Of a stretch of DNA of 7,078 nucleotides, positions 1-6,510 are shown in pieces. The position numbers were made by a program, and so were the translations under genes. How positions within the stretch are numbered: the first letter of the stretch is position 1; each line of letters opens with the position of its first letter. The notes under the pieces are model-generated. The model had not been told where the DNA came from and ran no database searches. It saw only the letters and a list, made by a program, of their open reading frames with translations. The stretch is from assembly GCA_040383485.1 (NCBI GenBank), contig JBEIDK010000163.1, positions 1-7,078 on the forward strand, written 5' to 3'. Origin of the DNA: JBEIDK01 sp040383485 (GTDB taxonomy: Bacteria; Bacteroidota; Bacteroidia; UBA4408).

Positions 1-598
1 CTGTGTGTTTGATTTCGATTTGGTCAACTTCACTATCGTAAAAAATACTATGCGTTCCTGGAACATTTTCAATGCGTTTTGCTTCTATATGTATTTCGTT
101 ACTATTTGGAGTTTCTAATGTCCAATTAGAATAATCAGTATTTTTGATAACTCCTTCTGCTAATGTTATGGCTGTTCCGCTTGGTGCATCTAACTTTTGT
201 ATGTGATGAATTTCTTCCATTGAAACGTTGTATTGTTTCAAGTTGGCCATCATTTTGGCTAAATATTCGTTTAATTCAAAAAACACATTTACACCTAAAC
301 TAAAATTAGAACCATAGATAAAACTTCCGTTTTTATCTTCACACAAAGCCACCATTTTTGGATAATCGGATAACCAACCTGTTGTTCCAGAAATTACTGG
401 GATTCCATTATTTAAACATTCTGAAATATTGATAACAGCGCTATCGGGTACACTAAAGTCGATGGCAACATCAGCATTTAATAATCCTTCAAAAGTGTTG
501 TCTTGATCTTTTTTTAATACGATTTCATGCCCTCTCTCTAAAGCTATTCTTTCAATAACTTTCCCCATTTTTCCGTAACCTAAAAGTGCAATTTTCAT
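1..598 (-). CDS. dapB: 4-hydroxy-tetrahydrodipicolinate reductase, C-terminus cut by window edge
   Basis: Cytoplasmic enzyme that reduces 4-hydroxy-tetrahydrodipicolinate to tetrahydrodipicolinate with NAD(P)H, in the lysine and meso-diaminopimelate pathway. The protein begins MKIALLGYGKMGKVIER, with the glycine-rich dinucleotide-binding loop GYGKMG at residues 7-12. The active-site signature is at residues 129-143 (EIHHIQKLDAPSGTA); H131, H132 and K135 match the catalytic His-His-x-x-Lys of E. coli DapB, and DAPSGTA is the substrate-binding segment. The frame is open to the left edge after 199 codons, ending in EVDQIEIKHT. Bacteroidota DapB proteins are usually about 230 residues, so roughly 30 are missing. 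A second in-frame ATG lies two codons upstream (start at 604, giving MSMKIALL); I prefer 598 because MKIALLGYGKMG is the usual N-terminus. It follows the DUF5683 gene by 44 bases with no terminator seen between, so it is probably the distal part of the parA-parB operon. Confidence 0.95.
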   Translation of the reverse strand, partial: MKIALLGYGKMGKVIERIALERGHEIVLKKDQDNTFEGLLNADVAIDFSVPDSAVINISECLNNGIPVISGTTGWLSDYPKMVALCEDKNGSFIYGSNFSLGVNVFFELNEYLAKMMANLKQYNVSMEEIHHIQKLDAPSGTAITLAEGVIKNTDYSNWTLETPNSNEIHIEAKRIENVPGTHSIFYDSEVDQIEIKHT

Positions 599-642
599 AC
601 TCATTAGTTGTTGTAACTGTTGATTTATTACTTAATATTTTG

Positions 643-1203
643 TTAAAAATTAAAGGTAAGTGTCATTCCGTAATTGAATTTATAATCAATTTGATTTTGA
701 TTCATATCGGGTTTAATAGATAAATTATCATTGACATTAAATTGCATTAAATGCCCATCAATATTAGCATCAACAATATTTAAAATATAAATAACAGCTG
801 TAATTAAAGCAGATAAATCTCTATTTCTTTGGTGAAATTTTTGCGCACGAACTAAACGGTCATTGTCTAAATCTCCATAAATAGGGTGGTTAGGATCATA
901 GGTGCCGTCTAATCTTCTTTTATATTCATCTCTAAATTCATGGTATTTTTTTTGATTCCATGTATAGTAATATATCCCAGCACCTAATCCAGCATATACT
1001 AGTGGAATTTTCCAATACTTTTTATTGTAAGCTTGTCCTAATCCAGGAACTAAAGCTGAATAAAATGCTGCTTTTGCAGGTGCGTTTGGATTAATAATAG
1101 CTTTTGTTGTGTCGGCTGATTTTAAAGATATTTCTTCTTGTGCTTTTACTTGAAAACTCAAAAAAAGACAAATTGAAAGCGCTATGTATTGCAATACTTT
1201 CAC
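643..1203 (-). CDS. DUF5683 family membrane protein with signal peptide
   Basis: Protein of 186 residues of unknown function. Residues 1-21 look like a signal peptide (hydrophobic IALSICLFLSF, then VKA before QEE). The DUF5683 core follows: AAFYSALVPGLGQAYNKKYWKIPLVYAGLGAGIYYY around residues 45-80, a charged stretch at about 84-128, and RNRDLSALITAVIYILNIVDANIDGHL at 126-152. Residues 64-82 and 131-149 are the two likely membrane-associated helices. The tail alternates polar and hydrophobic residues and ends TLTFNF, like a beta-strand, so an outer-membrane or periplasmic location is possible but not shown. The start is GTG, sharing one base with the parB stop (TAGTG). No ATG lies in frame between it and the TAA upstream, and it gives a proper signal peptide. 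The overlap suggests coupled translation with parB. Assignment is from the conserved motif and from its place between parB and dapB, which is usual in Flavobacterium. Confidence 0.88.
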   Translation of the reverse strand: MKVLQYIALSICLFLSFQVKAQEEISLKSADTTKAIINPNAPAKAAFYSALVPGLGQAYNKKYWKIPLVYAGLGAGIYYYTWNQKKYHEFRDEYKRRLDGTYDPNHPIYGDLDNDRLVRAQKFHQRNRDLSALITAVIYILNIVDANIDGHLMQFNVNDNLSIKPDMNQNQIDYKFNYGMTLTFNF

Positions 1204-2099
1204 TACGCGTTTATAAGTTTTAAGATACGATTAAAGTCTTCTTCAGAATGAAATGGAATTGTTATTTTTCCTTTTCCACCAGCTACTTTTACATCAACTT
1301 TAGTTCCGAAATAATTTGCAAATGCTTTTTTCTCTTCTTCTTTGATGTCAAATGAGTTGCTTTTTGCAGGTTTAGTTGTTTTTGGTTTTAAGCTATCTTG
1401 GTAATTTTTAACCAAAGCCTCTGTTTCTCTTACAGAAAGATTTTGTGTTACCACTTTGTGATAAATATCACTTTGAACATCTTGATTTTCAATGTTAATC
1501 AACGCTCTTCCATGTCCCATTGAAATAAAACCATCACGCATTCCTGTTTGAATAATAGGGTCTAATTTCAATAAACGTAAATAATTGGTAATGGTAGAAC
1601 GCTTTTTGCCTACGCGCTCACTCAATTCTTCTTGTGTTAAATTGATTTCTTCGATTAAACGTTGGTACGAAATAGCTACCTCAATTGGGTCTAAATCATG
1701 ACGTTGGATGTTTTCCACCAATGCCATAACCAATGATTCATTATCATTTGCCAAACGAATGTATGCTGGAATTGTTTTCAATCCGATTAATTTTGAAGCA
1801 CGCAAACGACGCTCTCCAGAAATTAATTGGTACTTGTTGAAATCTAATTTTCTAACGGTTATCGGTTGAATTACACCTAATTCTTTAATCGATTTGGCTA
1901 ATTCTTGTAAGGTTTCTTCGTTGAAATTCGTTCTCGGTTGAAACGGATTAATTTCAATCGATTCAAGATCTAATTCAATAATATTTCCTACTACTTTATC
2001 AGCATTTTTATCCTCAACTGATTTAATATCATTTTCAGGATCTTTTAATAAAGCCGATAAACCTCTTCCTAAGGCTTGTTTCTTTACCGCTTTTGTCAT
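1203..2099 (-). CDS. parB: Chromosome partitioning protein ParB (CTPase clamp)
   Basis: DNA-binding CTPase that loads at parS sites, slides as a clamp and activates the ATPase of ParA; also called Spo0J. At 298 residues it has normal length. The N-terminal KKQALGRGLSALL (6-18) is the usual ParA-contacting motif. The N-terminal domain spans about 41-135: DLESIEINPFQPR (44-56), the CTP-binding motif GERRLRAS (95-102) and the second nucleotide-contact motif ENIQR (129-133). A helix-turn-helix domain covers about 154-177 (LTQEELSERVGKKRSTITNYLRLL), followed by MGHGRAL at 194-200, typical of the parS-binding domain. A charged linker rich in Lys, Thr and Pro runs through about 237-255, then a C-terminal dimerisation domain at about 256-298. 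The gene starts 8 bases after the parA stop and its stop overlaps the next start by one base, so it is tightly co-transcribed on both sides. All key motifs are intact. Confidence 0.97.
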   Translation of the reverse strand: MTKAVKKQALGRGLSALLKDPENDIKSVEDKNADKVVGNIIELDLESIEINPFQPRTNFNEETLQELAKSIKELGVIQPITVRKLDFNKYQLISGERRLRASKLIGLKTIPAYIRLANDNESLVMALVENIQRHDLDPIEVAISYQRLIEEINLTQEELSERVGKKRSTITNYLRLLKLDPIIQTGMRDGFISMGHGRALINIENQDVQSDIYHKVVTQNLSVRETEALVKNYQDSLKPKTTKPAKSNSFDIKEEEKKAFANYFGTKVDVKVAGGKGKITIPFHSEEDFNRILKLINA

Positions 2100-2107
2100 C
2101 TTCTCTA

Positions 2108-2872
2108 TTATTGATTTTTCTTAATAATTTCTTCAGCCAAGTTTAAATAATTTGTTGCGCCTTTACTAGTAGCGTCATAATTAATAATGCTTTCGCCAAA
2201 ACTTGGAGCTTCACTCAACTTGATGTTTCTTTGAATAATTGTTTCAAATACCATATCATTGAAGTGTTTTTGTACTTCTTCAACCACTTGGTTGGATAAG
2301 CGCAAACGGGAATCGTACATGGTTAATAACAATCCTTCAATATCTAAACTCGGATTGTGGATTTTTTGAACACTTTTAATGGTGTTTAATAATTTTCCTA
2401 ACCCTTCTAATGCAAAATATTCGCATTGAATCGGAATTACCACACTATCTGCCGCTGTTAAAGCGTTCAATGTTAATAATCCTAAAGAAGGTGCACAGTC
2501 AATTAATATGTAATCGTATTTATCTTTTACGCTTTCCAATGCTGTTTTTAGCATGTACTCGCGATTTTCTTTGTCTACTAATTCAATTTCGATAGCCACC
2601 AAGTCAATATGAGCTGGAATCACCGAAACATTTGGTGCCGAACAAGAAACGGTTGCTTCTTCTGGTGTTGCGCTGTGTTCTAGAACTTGATAGGAACCAA
2701 TTTCTACACTTTCTACATCAATTCCTAAACCCGAACTAGCATTTGCTTGTGGGTCGGCATCTATTAAAAGCACTTTTTTTTCTAAAACACCAAGAGATGC
2801 TGCTAAATTAACAGAAGTAGTTGTTTTTCCTACACCACCTTTTTGATTGGCAATTGCAATGATTTTACCCAT
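2108..2872 (-). CDS. parA: Chromosome partitioning ATPase ParA (Soj type)
   Basis: Cytoplasmic, nucleoid-bound ATPase that works with ParB to separate replicated origins. At 254 residues it is a small chromosomal ParA without the N-terminal DNA-binding extension of plasmid type Ia proteins. The deviant Walker A motif KGGVGKTTT is at 11-19, with the signature lysine K11 and the P-loop lysine K16. The A' motif DADPQAN is at 38-44, Walker B YILIDCAPSLG at 121-131 (D125), and the conserved QRNIKLSEAPSFG at 214-226. R189 sits where Bacillus Soj has a residue needed for nonspecific DNA binding; that equivalence comes from recalled alignment and is inference. It is the first gene of the proposed operon: the bases upstream hold a candidate promoter, and the next gene in that direction ends in a terminator. 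The ATG at 2872 gives the standard MGKIIAIANQKGG start. Confidence 0.97.
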   Translation of the reverse strand: MGKIIAIANQKGGVGKTTTSVNLAASLGVLEKKVLLIDADPQANASSGLGIDVESVEIGSYQVLEHSATPEEATVSCSAPNVSVIPAHIDLVAIEIELVDKENREYMLKTALESVKDKYDYILIDCAPSLGLLTLNALTAADSVVIPIQCEYFALEGLGKLLNTIKSVQKIHNPSLDIEGLLLTMYDSRLRLSNQVVEEVQKHFNDMVFETIIQRNIKLSEAPSFGESIINYDATSKGATNYLNLAEEIIKKNQ

Positions 2873-2896
2873 TTGATTATTAAAAATTTTAAGTGG

Positions 2897-2926
2897 TAAA
2901 AATACAATTATTTATGGTTTTTTCAA
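2897..2926 (-). promoter_or_regulatory. Candidate Bacteroidota-type promoter for parA operon
   Basis: On the minus strand a TTG at 2926-2924 is followed after 19 bases by TATTTTTA at 2904-2897. The Bacteroidota consensus is TTG, 17-23 bases, then TAnnTTTG; here the last G is A. The -7 element would place a short leader of roughly 15-20 bases before the parA ATG at 2872. In AT-rich DNA such matches also occur by chance, so this rests on position as much as on sequence. Confidence 0.45.
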
Positions 2927-2933
2927 GGCAATT

Positions 2934-2943
2934 TTGTTAACAA
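2934..2943. promoter_or_regulatory. Perfect palindrome upstream of parA promoter, possible operator
   Basis: TTGTTAACAA reads the same on both strands and lies 7 bases upstream of the candidate -33 element of parA. It could be a binding site for a regulator of the operon. It is only 10 bases long in AT-rich DNA and does not resemble the longer GC-centred parS palindrome, so chance is a real alternative. Confidence 0.2.
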
Positions 2944-3079
2944 TGGGTTAAAGTCTTGTCTAATTGATTTAGAATAAGAAAAATAACCTTATAAAAATAA
3001 TTTTAAGCTCAATACTTGATATATTTTTAGTCTTTTATTTGCGCCGATTACTTTGAATAAATTAAAAATTGTAGTAAAT

Positions 3080-3106
3080 AAAAAAACACGAATTATATTC
3101 GTATTT
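3080..3106 (-). terminator. Intrinsic terminator behind the 36-residue gene
   Basis: On the minus strand the arms ACGAAT and ATTCGT pair perfectly around a three-base ATA loop (plus-strand positions 3088-3093 and 3097-3102). The stem extends by a T-G wobble and three A-T pairs to 3084-3106, and a run of seven T follows (3086-3080). The plus-strand side has no comparable T run after the stem, so it acts in the minus direction. It begins about 10 bases after the stop at 3117 and separates that gene from the parA operon. Confidence 0.8.
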
Positions 3107-3116
3107 GTAGTGACTT

Positions 3117-3227
3117 TTAATCACGTTTTGGTAAATTTTTCTTATTGCGTTTATCTTCTTTCTTCTCTTTTGCCGTTTTTAAAGGTTCCTTTTTTGCTGT
3201 TTTCTTCGCATCTTGACTTTTTGCCAT
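3117..3227 (-). CDS. Small lysine-rich basic protein, 36 residues, unknown function
   Basis: Short frame with ATG at 3227 and TAA at 3117. It encodes MAKSQDAKKTAKKEPLKTAK followed by EKKEDKRNKKNLPKRD. It has 13 Lys and 2 Arg against 6 Asp/Glu, so the net charge is about +9, with no hydrophobic core, no cysteine and no signal peptide. Residues 5-30 have the Ala/Lys/Glu pattern of a single charged helix or a disordered tail. I call it a gene because it is framed by a candidate promoter upstream and a strong terminator about 10 bases after its stop, and because short Lys-rich proteins of this look occur in Flavobacteria (general recollection, not a search). A nucleic-acid-binding or ribosome-associated role would fit the charge but is a guess. 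The gap to the stop of the large upstream gene is 66 bases, so read-through from there is possible. Confidence 0.65.
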   Translation of the reverse strand: MAKSQDAKKTAKKEPLKTAKEKKEDKRNKKNLPKRD

Positions 3228-3243
3228 AATTTCTATGTTTTAG

Positions 3244-3270
3244 TAAATGTAGTGATAATAAATTTAACAA
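3244..3270 (-). promoter_or_regulatory. Candidate promoter for the 36-residue gene
   Basis: On the minus strand TTG at 3270-3268 is followed after 16 bases by TACATTTA at 3251-3244, close to the Bacteroidota -7 consensus TAnnTTTG. The -7 element ends 16 bases before the ATG at 3227, which would leave a very short leader. The spacing is one base below the usual range, so support is weak to moderate. Confidence 0.35.
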
Positions 3271-3293
3271 CATGCACTCATAAAATTGAAGCA

Positions 3294-3554
3294 TTATCGA
3301 ATTAAACTAAAATGTGATTTAAAGGTTTTGGTAATATTGTTTTCAGTATAGGTTATTGTAAACCAATAATCAGAAGCAGGTAAAGTTTCATTATTATAAA
3401 TCCCATCCCAAAAAGGATAAATTGTGTTTAATCTATCAAGTAATTTACCGTATCGGTCAAAAATAGAAATACTCCAATTATCTAAATTATTTATTCCCTT
3501 TATTAGCCATACATCATTGTGGCCGTCATTATTTGGTGTAAAATAGTTTGGATA
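3294..3554 (-). other. T9SS type B C-terminal sorting domain (coding segment)
   Basis: The last 87 residues of the surface protein match the gliding-motility-associated C-terminal domain by recognised motifs: (Y)FTPNNDGHNDVW, WSISIFDRYGKLL, FWDGIYN, LPASDYWFTITY and the terminal SHFSLIR. In this family the domain directs passage through the outer membrane by the T9SS, often with a PorP/SprF-type partner. It implies the organism carries a working T9SS elsewhere in its genome. Confidence 0.93.
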
Positions 3555-6416
3555 ATCAATTACCGTAATTTCCTCACTTATTGGTGCCGAACAGCCATTT
3601 TTGTCATATACTGTTATGATATGATTTCCAGGACTTACATTTTCAAAGACTGAATTCGCTTGTGGAGTTTCATTGTCTAATTGGTATAAGTAATCTCCAT
3701 TTGAAAAAGCAGTAATTGTAATAGTTTGCTGTTCTGAAAACGCTTCATGTATAGTGTAGTCTATTGCAGTTAAGGTTGGCTGAAAAACAGTTACTGCAAT
3801 GGTTTGTGGTACCGCACAAGAATTTGATGTTGGAGTAAAAGTATAGCTTCCAGAAACTAAATTATCAATTACAGAAGGTGTCCATATGCCAGAAATTCCG
3901 TTAGGTGATGTAGCAGTAAGTGTAGGTGGCAATTCACCCGCACATAAATTCAAATTGTCTGTAAAATCTGGGTAAAAATTATCTCTAACGGTAATAGTTA
4001 GCGAATAAGGGCTAATAATAGTACATGAAATTGGTTGTGCTGTAAAGGTGTAAGTGGTTGTTCCTAATGTTGCTGTGTTAATTGTTGAAGGATTCCAAGT
4101 CCCCGTCAATGGTGTACTATTGGTTGAAAAAGTAGGAAGCGGAGGTGCTATTTCATTTAAACAATACAAGTTTTGAATTCCTGAAAAAGTTGGTGTAATA
4201 CTACTTTGTGGATTTACAGTTACAGTTATTGAATGAGGTGTGCCCAAACATCCATTAAGTAATGTGTTTATAGTATACACAACCGTTCCGCTTGTATTTT
4301 CTGAATTCAATAAAGTTTGAGAAATAGTATTTCCTGAACCATTTGAAATACCTATTACATTAGTTGTGCTAGCCGTCCATACAATTGTTGCATTTGGGTC
4401 TGAAGCAATTAAATTTAAAGAAGTTGTTTCGTTTGAACATATTGTTGTAGCTCCAGTAAAAGAAATGGTAGTTGTATTTATTCCTACGATTACATTAATT
4501 GTTTGTGAACTCGCACATTGATTTGGGTTGGGCGTAAAAAGATAGCTTCCCGAATTCGTGTTGTCAATTGTTGTTGGTGTCCATGTTCCGCTAATTCCGT
4601 TTGGTGAGGTTGAATTTAATGTTGGAGACGTTGTTCCAGAACAAACAAAAATAGTGTTATCAAAATCGGGTGTAATGTTGTTTGCAATTGTAATATCGAT
4701 AGTAAAAGGCGCATATATTATACAAGGATTAGCTTGAGGCGTATATGTATAAGTAGTAGTTCCTACAATAGAAGTGTTAATAGTTGAAGGACTCCATATT
4801 CCGGTTATAGGTGTGCTATTTGATGATGAGGTAGGCAGTAAAGGAGGGATTGCATTTAAACAATATGAAGTAGTAATAGTAGGAAAAGTGATAGTACTAT
4901 TGGTTTGTGGATTTACCGTTACCGTTATTGTTTGTGGTGTACCAGCACAACCATTAATCACTGGAGTTACATTATAAATTACTGTTCCGGTAGCATTTCC
5001 AGTATAAGTTAATGTTTGAGAAATTGTAGTCCCAGAGCCATTAGAAAATCCAGTTACATCTGTAGAACTTGCTGTCCAATTATGGGTAGCCGACGTATCG
5101 GATGCGTTTAAATTTAATAGGATAGTTTCTGATGAACAAATGTTCGTTATACCAGAAAATGATGTTGTTACTGCAGGTAAAAGAGTCACAGCAGTTCTTG
5201 TATTACTTTTGCAATTTGTAGTTTGATTGAATGATTCCGCATAATAAGTTCCCGGAATTGTTGGTGAAAATGATAAAGAATTTGAAAGTAATAAATTGCC
5301 ATTTGTAGCACTATCATACCAATTAACGCTTTCGTTTGCAGAAACACTTACGCCCAAACTAGTTGCTTGATTGGAACAAATTGTTTGATTTCCATTTGAA
5401 ACAGGCGAATTAGGTGATGGATTAAAATTAACCGTATAAATATCAGAAAATGAAGAACAAAAAGGATTGTTTAAATTTGAAATATCCTGTGCAACTTTAA
5501 CTCTGTAATAGGTTGTGGCGCTTAAATTAGGAATAGAGTAATTGGATGAATTCGCGCCAACAATATCTGTGTAATTTACATTGTTATTACTTTGTTGCCA
5601 TTGATATACATGTGCAATACTTCCTGTGGTAGTAACCACTAAATTGGGATGAGTAATAGCGGCATTTTCGCATATGTTCATGCTGTTTCCACTTGTAGTT
5701 GAATTTATGATAGCGCTATATTCTCCACACGTTCTAAACATAATATCATCAATAGCTAAGTCGTTTCCACAACCACCACTACCATTATTACGCATTTTAA
5801 GTATTACAGAAGTTTGTGTTGCAGGCATGGTAAAAACTAATCCAAATTGGTTCCAGTTTGGAAATGATGTTCCAGATATATTTCCAGTATTTCCTGATTG
5901 TAGTAGAACCGTATCTGTTGCATCCCAAATTTCAAAAGTTACATTAATTGGAATACCGCTTCCAGAACAGCCATTTGATGCAGCATTGTAGATATTTAAT
6001 AGCCATGCAGAAAATTCAAATCGAGTATTGCTACAAAGTCCAGTAACTGTTCTTCTATAAAATTGCCCAGGTGTGTTGCTTGCGTTTACAATTAAGCATT
6101 TTCCATTGACGCCATTAGGAGCATTGTCTGGTGTATGATCTAAAGAATAAAGCCAATTTGATGAATTTGGAATTAAATTTGTTCTATAATATAAAGTATA
6201 TTGACCATCTTGAGGGAAACCACTGTTTACATAGGCATAGTTTGTAATACCAGCTGGTAATGCGGGGCCATATGTTGTGCCACTTCCGAAGTCTTCAAAA
6301 AATATAGGAGCTCCGCTACTTCCTGTGCAAAAACTTAACTGACCTAAAAATAAACTAGGTTTAAGTAAGAATAAAAATAAAAGCAGAAAGATGGACTTGT
6401 TTTTATACGAAATCAT
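3294..6416 (-). CDS. Large secreted modular surface protein with T9SS type B sorting domain
   Basis: Secreted or cell-surface protein of 1040 residues, exported by Sec and then by the type IX system. Residues 1-25 are a signal peptide (MISYKNKS then a long Leu/Phe core ending FLG). Residues 40-230 form a jelly-roll-like domain starting FFEDFGSG and ending NDLAIDDIMF, as in MAM or carbohydrate-binding folds. Two Ig-like domains follow at about 248-331 and 336-413. Residues 420-877 are two copies of a three-module block (A-B-C). A beta-domain at about 879-954 (YLYQLDN, VSPGNHIITVYDKNGCS) precedes the type B sorting domain at 955-1040: YFTPNNDGHNDVW, ISIFDRYGKLL, FWDGIYNNETLPASDYWFTI, ending FKSHFSLIR. 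The frame is open up to an ATG at 6515, but I chose 6416 because it gives a clean signal peptide and the longer version would contain the candidate promoter. No catalytic motif was recognised; adhesion or polymer binding is inference. No PorP/SprF partner gene is adjacent. Confidence 0.93.
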   Translation of the reverse strand: MISYKNKSIFLLLFLFLLKPSLFLGQLSFCTGSSGAPIFFEDFGSGTTYGPALPAGITNYAYVNSGFPQDGQYTLYYRTNLIPNSSNWLYSLDHTPDNAPNGVNGKCLIVNASNTPGQFYRRTVTGLCSNTRFEFSAWLLNIYNAASNGCSGSGIPINVTFEIWDATDTVLLQSGNTGNISGTSFPNWNQFGLVFTMPATQTSVILKMRNNGSGGCGNDLAIDDIMFRTCGEYSAIINSTTSGNSMNICENAAITHPNLVVTTTGSIAHVYQWQQSNNNVNYTDIVGANSSNYSIPNLSATTYYRVKVAQDISNLNNPFCSSFSDIYTVNFNPSPNSPVSNGNQTICSNQATSLGVSVSANESVNWYDSATNGNLLLSNSLSFSPTIPGTYYAESFNQTTNCKSNTRTAVTLLPAVTTSFSGITNICSSETILLNLNASDTSATHNWTASSTDVTGFSNGSGTTISQTLTYTGNATGTVIYNVTPVINGCAGTPQTITVTVNPQTNSTITFPTITTSYCLNAIPPLLPTSSSNSTPITGIWSPSTINTSIVGTTTYTYTPQANPCIIYAPFTIDITIANNITPDFDNTIFVCSGTTSPTLNSTSPNGISGTWTPTTIDNTNSGSYLFTPNPNQCASSQTINVIVGINTTTISFTGATTICSNETTSLNLIASDPNATIVWTASTTNVIGISNGSGNTISQTLLNSENTSGTVVYTINTLLNGCLGTPHSITVTVNPQSSITPTFSGIQNLYCLNEIAPPLPTFSTNSTPLTGTWNPSTINTATLGTTTYTFTAQPISCTIISPYSLTITVRDNFYPDFTDNLNLCAGELPPTLTATSPNGISGIWTPSVIDNLVSGSYTFTPTSNSCAVPQTIAVTVFQPTLTAIDYTIHEAFSEQQTITITAFSNGDYLYQLDNETPQANSVFENVSPGNHIITVYDKNGCSAPISEEITVIDYPNYFTPNNDGHNDVWLIKGINNLDNWSISIFDRYGKLLDRLNTIYPFWDGIYNNETLPASDYWFTITYTENNITKTFKSHFSLIR
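3786..4460 (-). repeat. Internal repeat of surface protein, copy 2 (modules A2-B2-C2)
   Basis: Codes for residues 653-877. Module A2 (4460-4206) starts FTGATTICSNET and ends NGCLGTPHSITVTVNPQ. Module B2 (4205-3987) carries YCLNEIAPPLPTFS and GTWNPSTINTATLGTTTYTF. Module C2 (3986-3786) carries TATSPNGISGIWTPSVID and GSYTFTP. Each module aligns without gaps to the module 233 residues earlier. A1 and A2 share 53 of 85 residues by my count. Confidence 0.85.
4485..5159 (-). repeat. Internal repeat of surface protein, copy 1 (modules A1-B1-C1)
   Basis: Codes for residues 420-644. Module A1 (5159-4905) starts FSGITNICSSET and ends NGCAGTPQTITVTVNPQ, and resembles the PKD-like domains of Bacteroidota surface proteins. 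Module B1 (4904-4686) carries YCLNAIPPLLPTSS and GIWSPSTINTSIVGTTTYTY. Module C1 (4685-4485) carries NSTSPNGISGTWTPTTID and GSYLFTP. B and C also resemble each other (G-x-W-x-P-[ST]-x-I, then aromatic-x-[YF]-T and a late Cys), which points to an older duplication inside the block. Confidence 0.85.
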
Positions 6417-6481
6417 TGTTTTATAGTTCAATCTTATAAAAGTAATGTTTTCAATCGGTAATAAATTAAAACTCATTTTAC

Positions 6482-6510
6482 AAAAACTATACAAAAACAA
6501 AAAGCACCAA
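6482..6510 (-). promoter_or_regulatory. Candidate promoter for the large surface protein gene
   Basis: On the minus strand TTG at 6510-6508 is followed after 18 bases by TAGTTTTT at 6489-6482, matching the Bacteroidota TAnnTTTG box except for the last base. It would leave a leader of about 60 bases before the ATG at 6416 and lies inside the longer open frame from 6515, which supports the shorter start. The rest of the AT-rich gap 6417-6659 shows no gene and no convincing terminator. Confidence 0.4.

Noticed and set aside
2410..2595. Open frame on the plus strand inside parA
   Set aside because: It is antisense to a gene with complete ParA motifs, and its product has no recognisable domain or signal.
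2944..3079. Gap between the terminator and the parA promoter candidate as a small RNA gene, including a GC-richer patch near 3041-3052
   Set aside because: No good promoter and terminator pair or stable hairpin was seen around it; it looks like ordinary AT-rich spacer.
4774..4977. Open frame on the plus strand inside the repeat region of the surface protein
   Set aside because: Its valine-rich translation is the expected mirror of the Thr/Asn-rich coding strand; there is no independent evidence for it.
5674..5991. Open frame of 105 codons on the plus strand inside the N-terminal domain of the surface protein
   Set aside because: Antisense to a well-supported domain and without any recognisable motif.
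3294..6416. Large Thr/Asn/Ser-rich repetitive protein as a phage tail or ice-binding type adhesin acquired by transfer
   Set aside because: The type B T9SS domain and the Ig/PKD-like modules are typical of native flavobacterial surface proteins, and no integrase, tRNA or insertion sequence flanks it.
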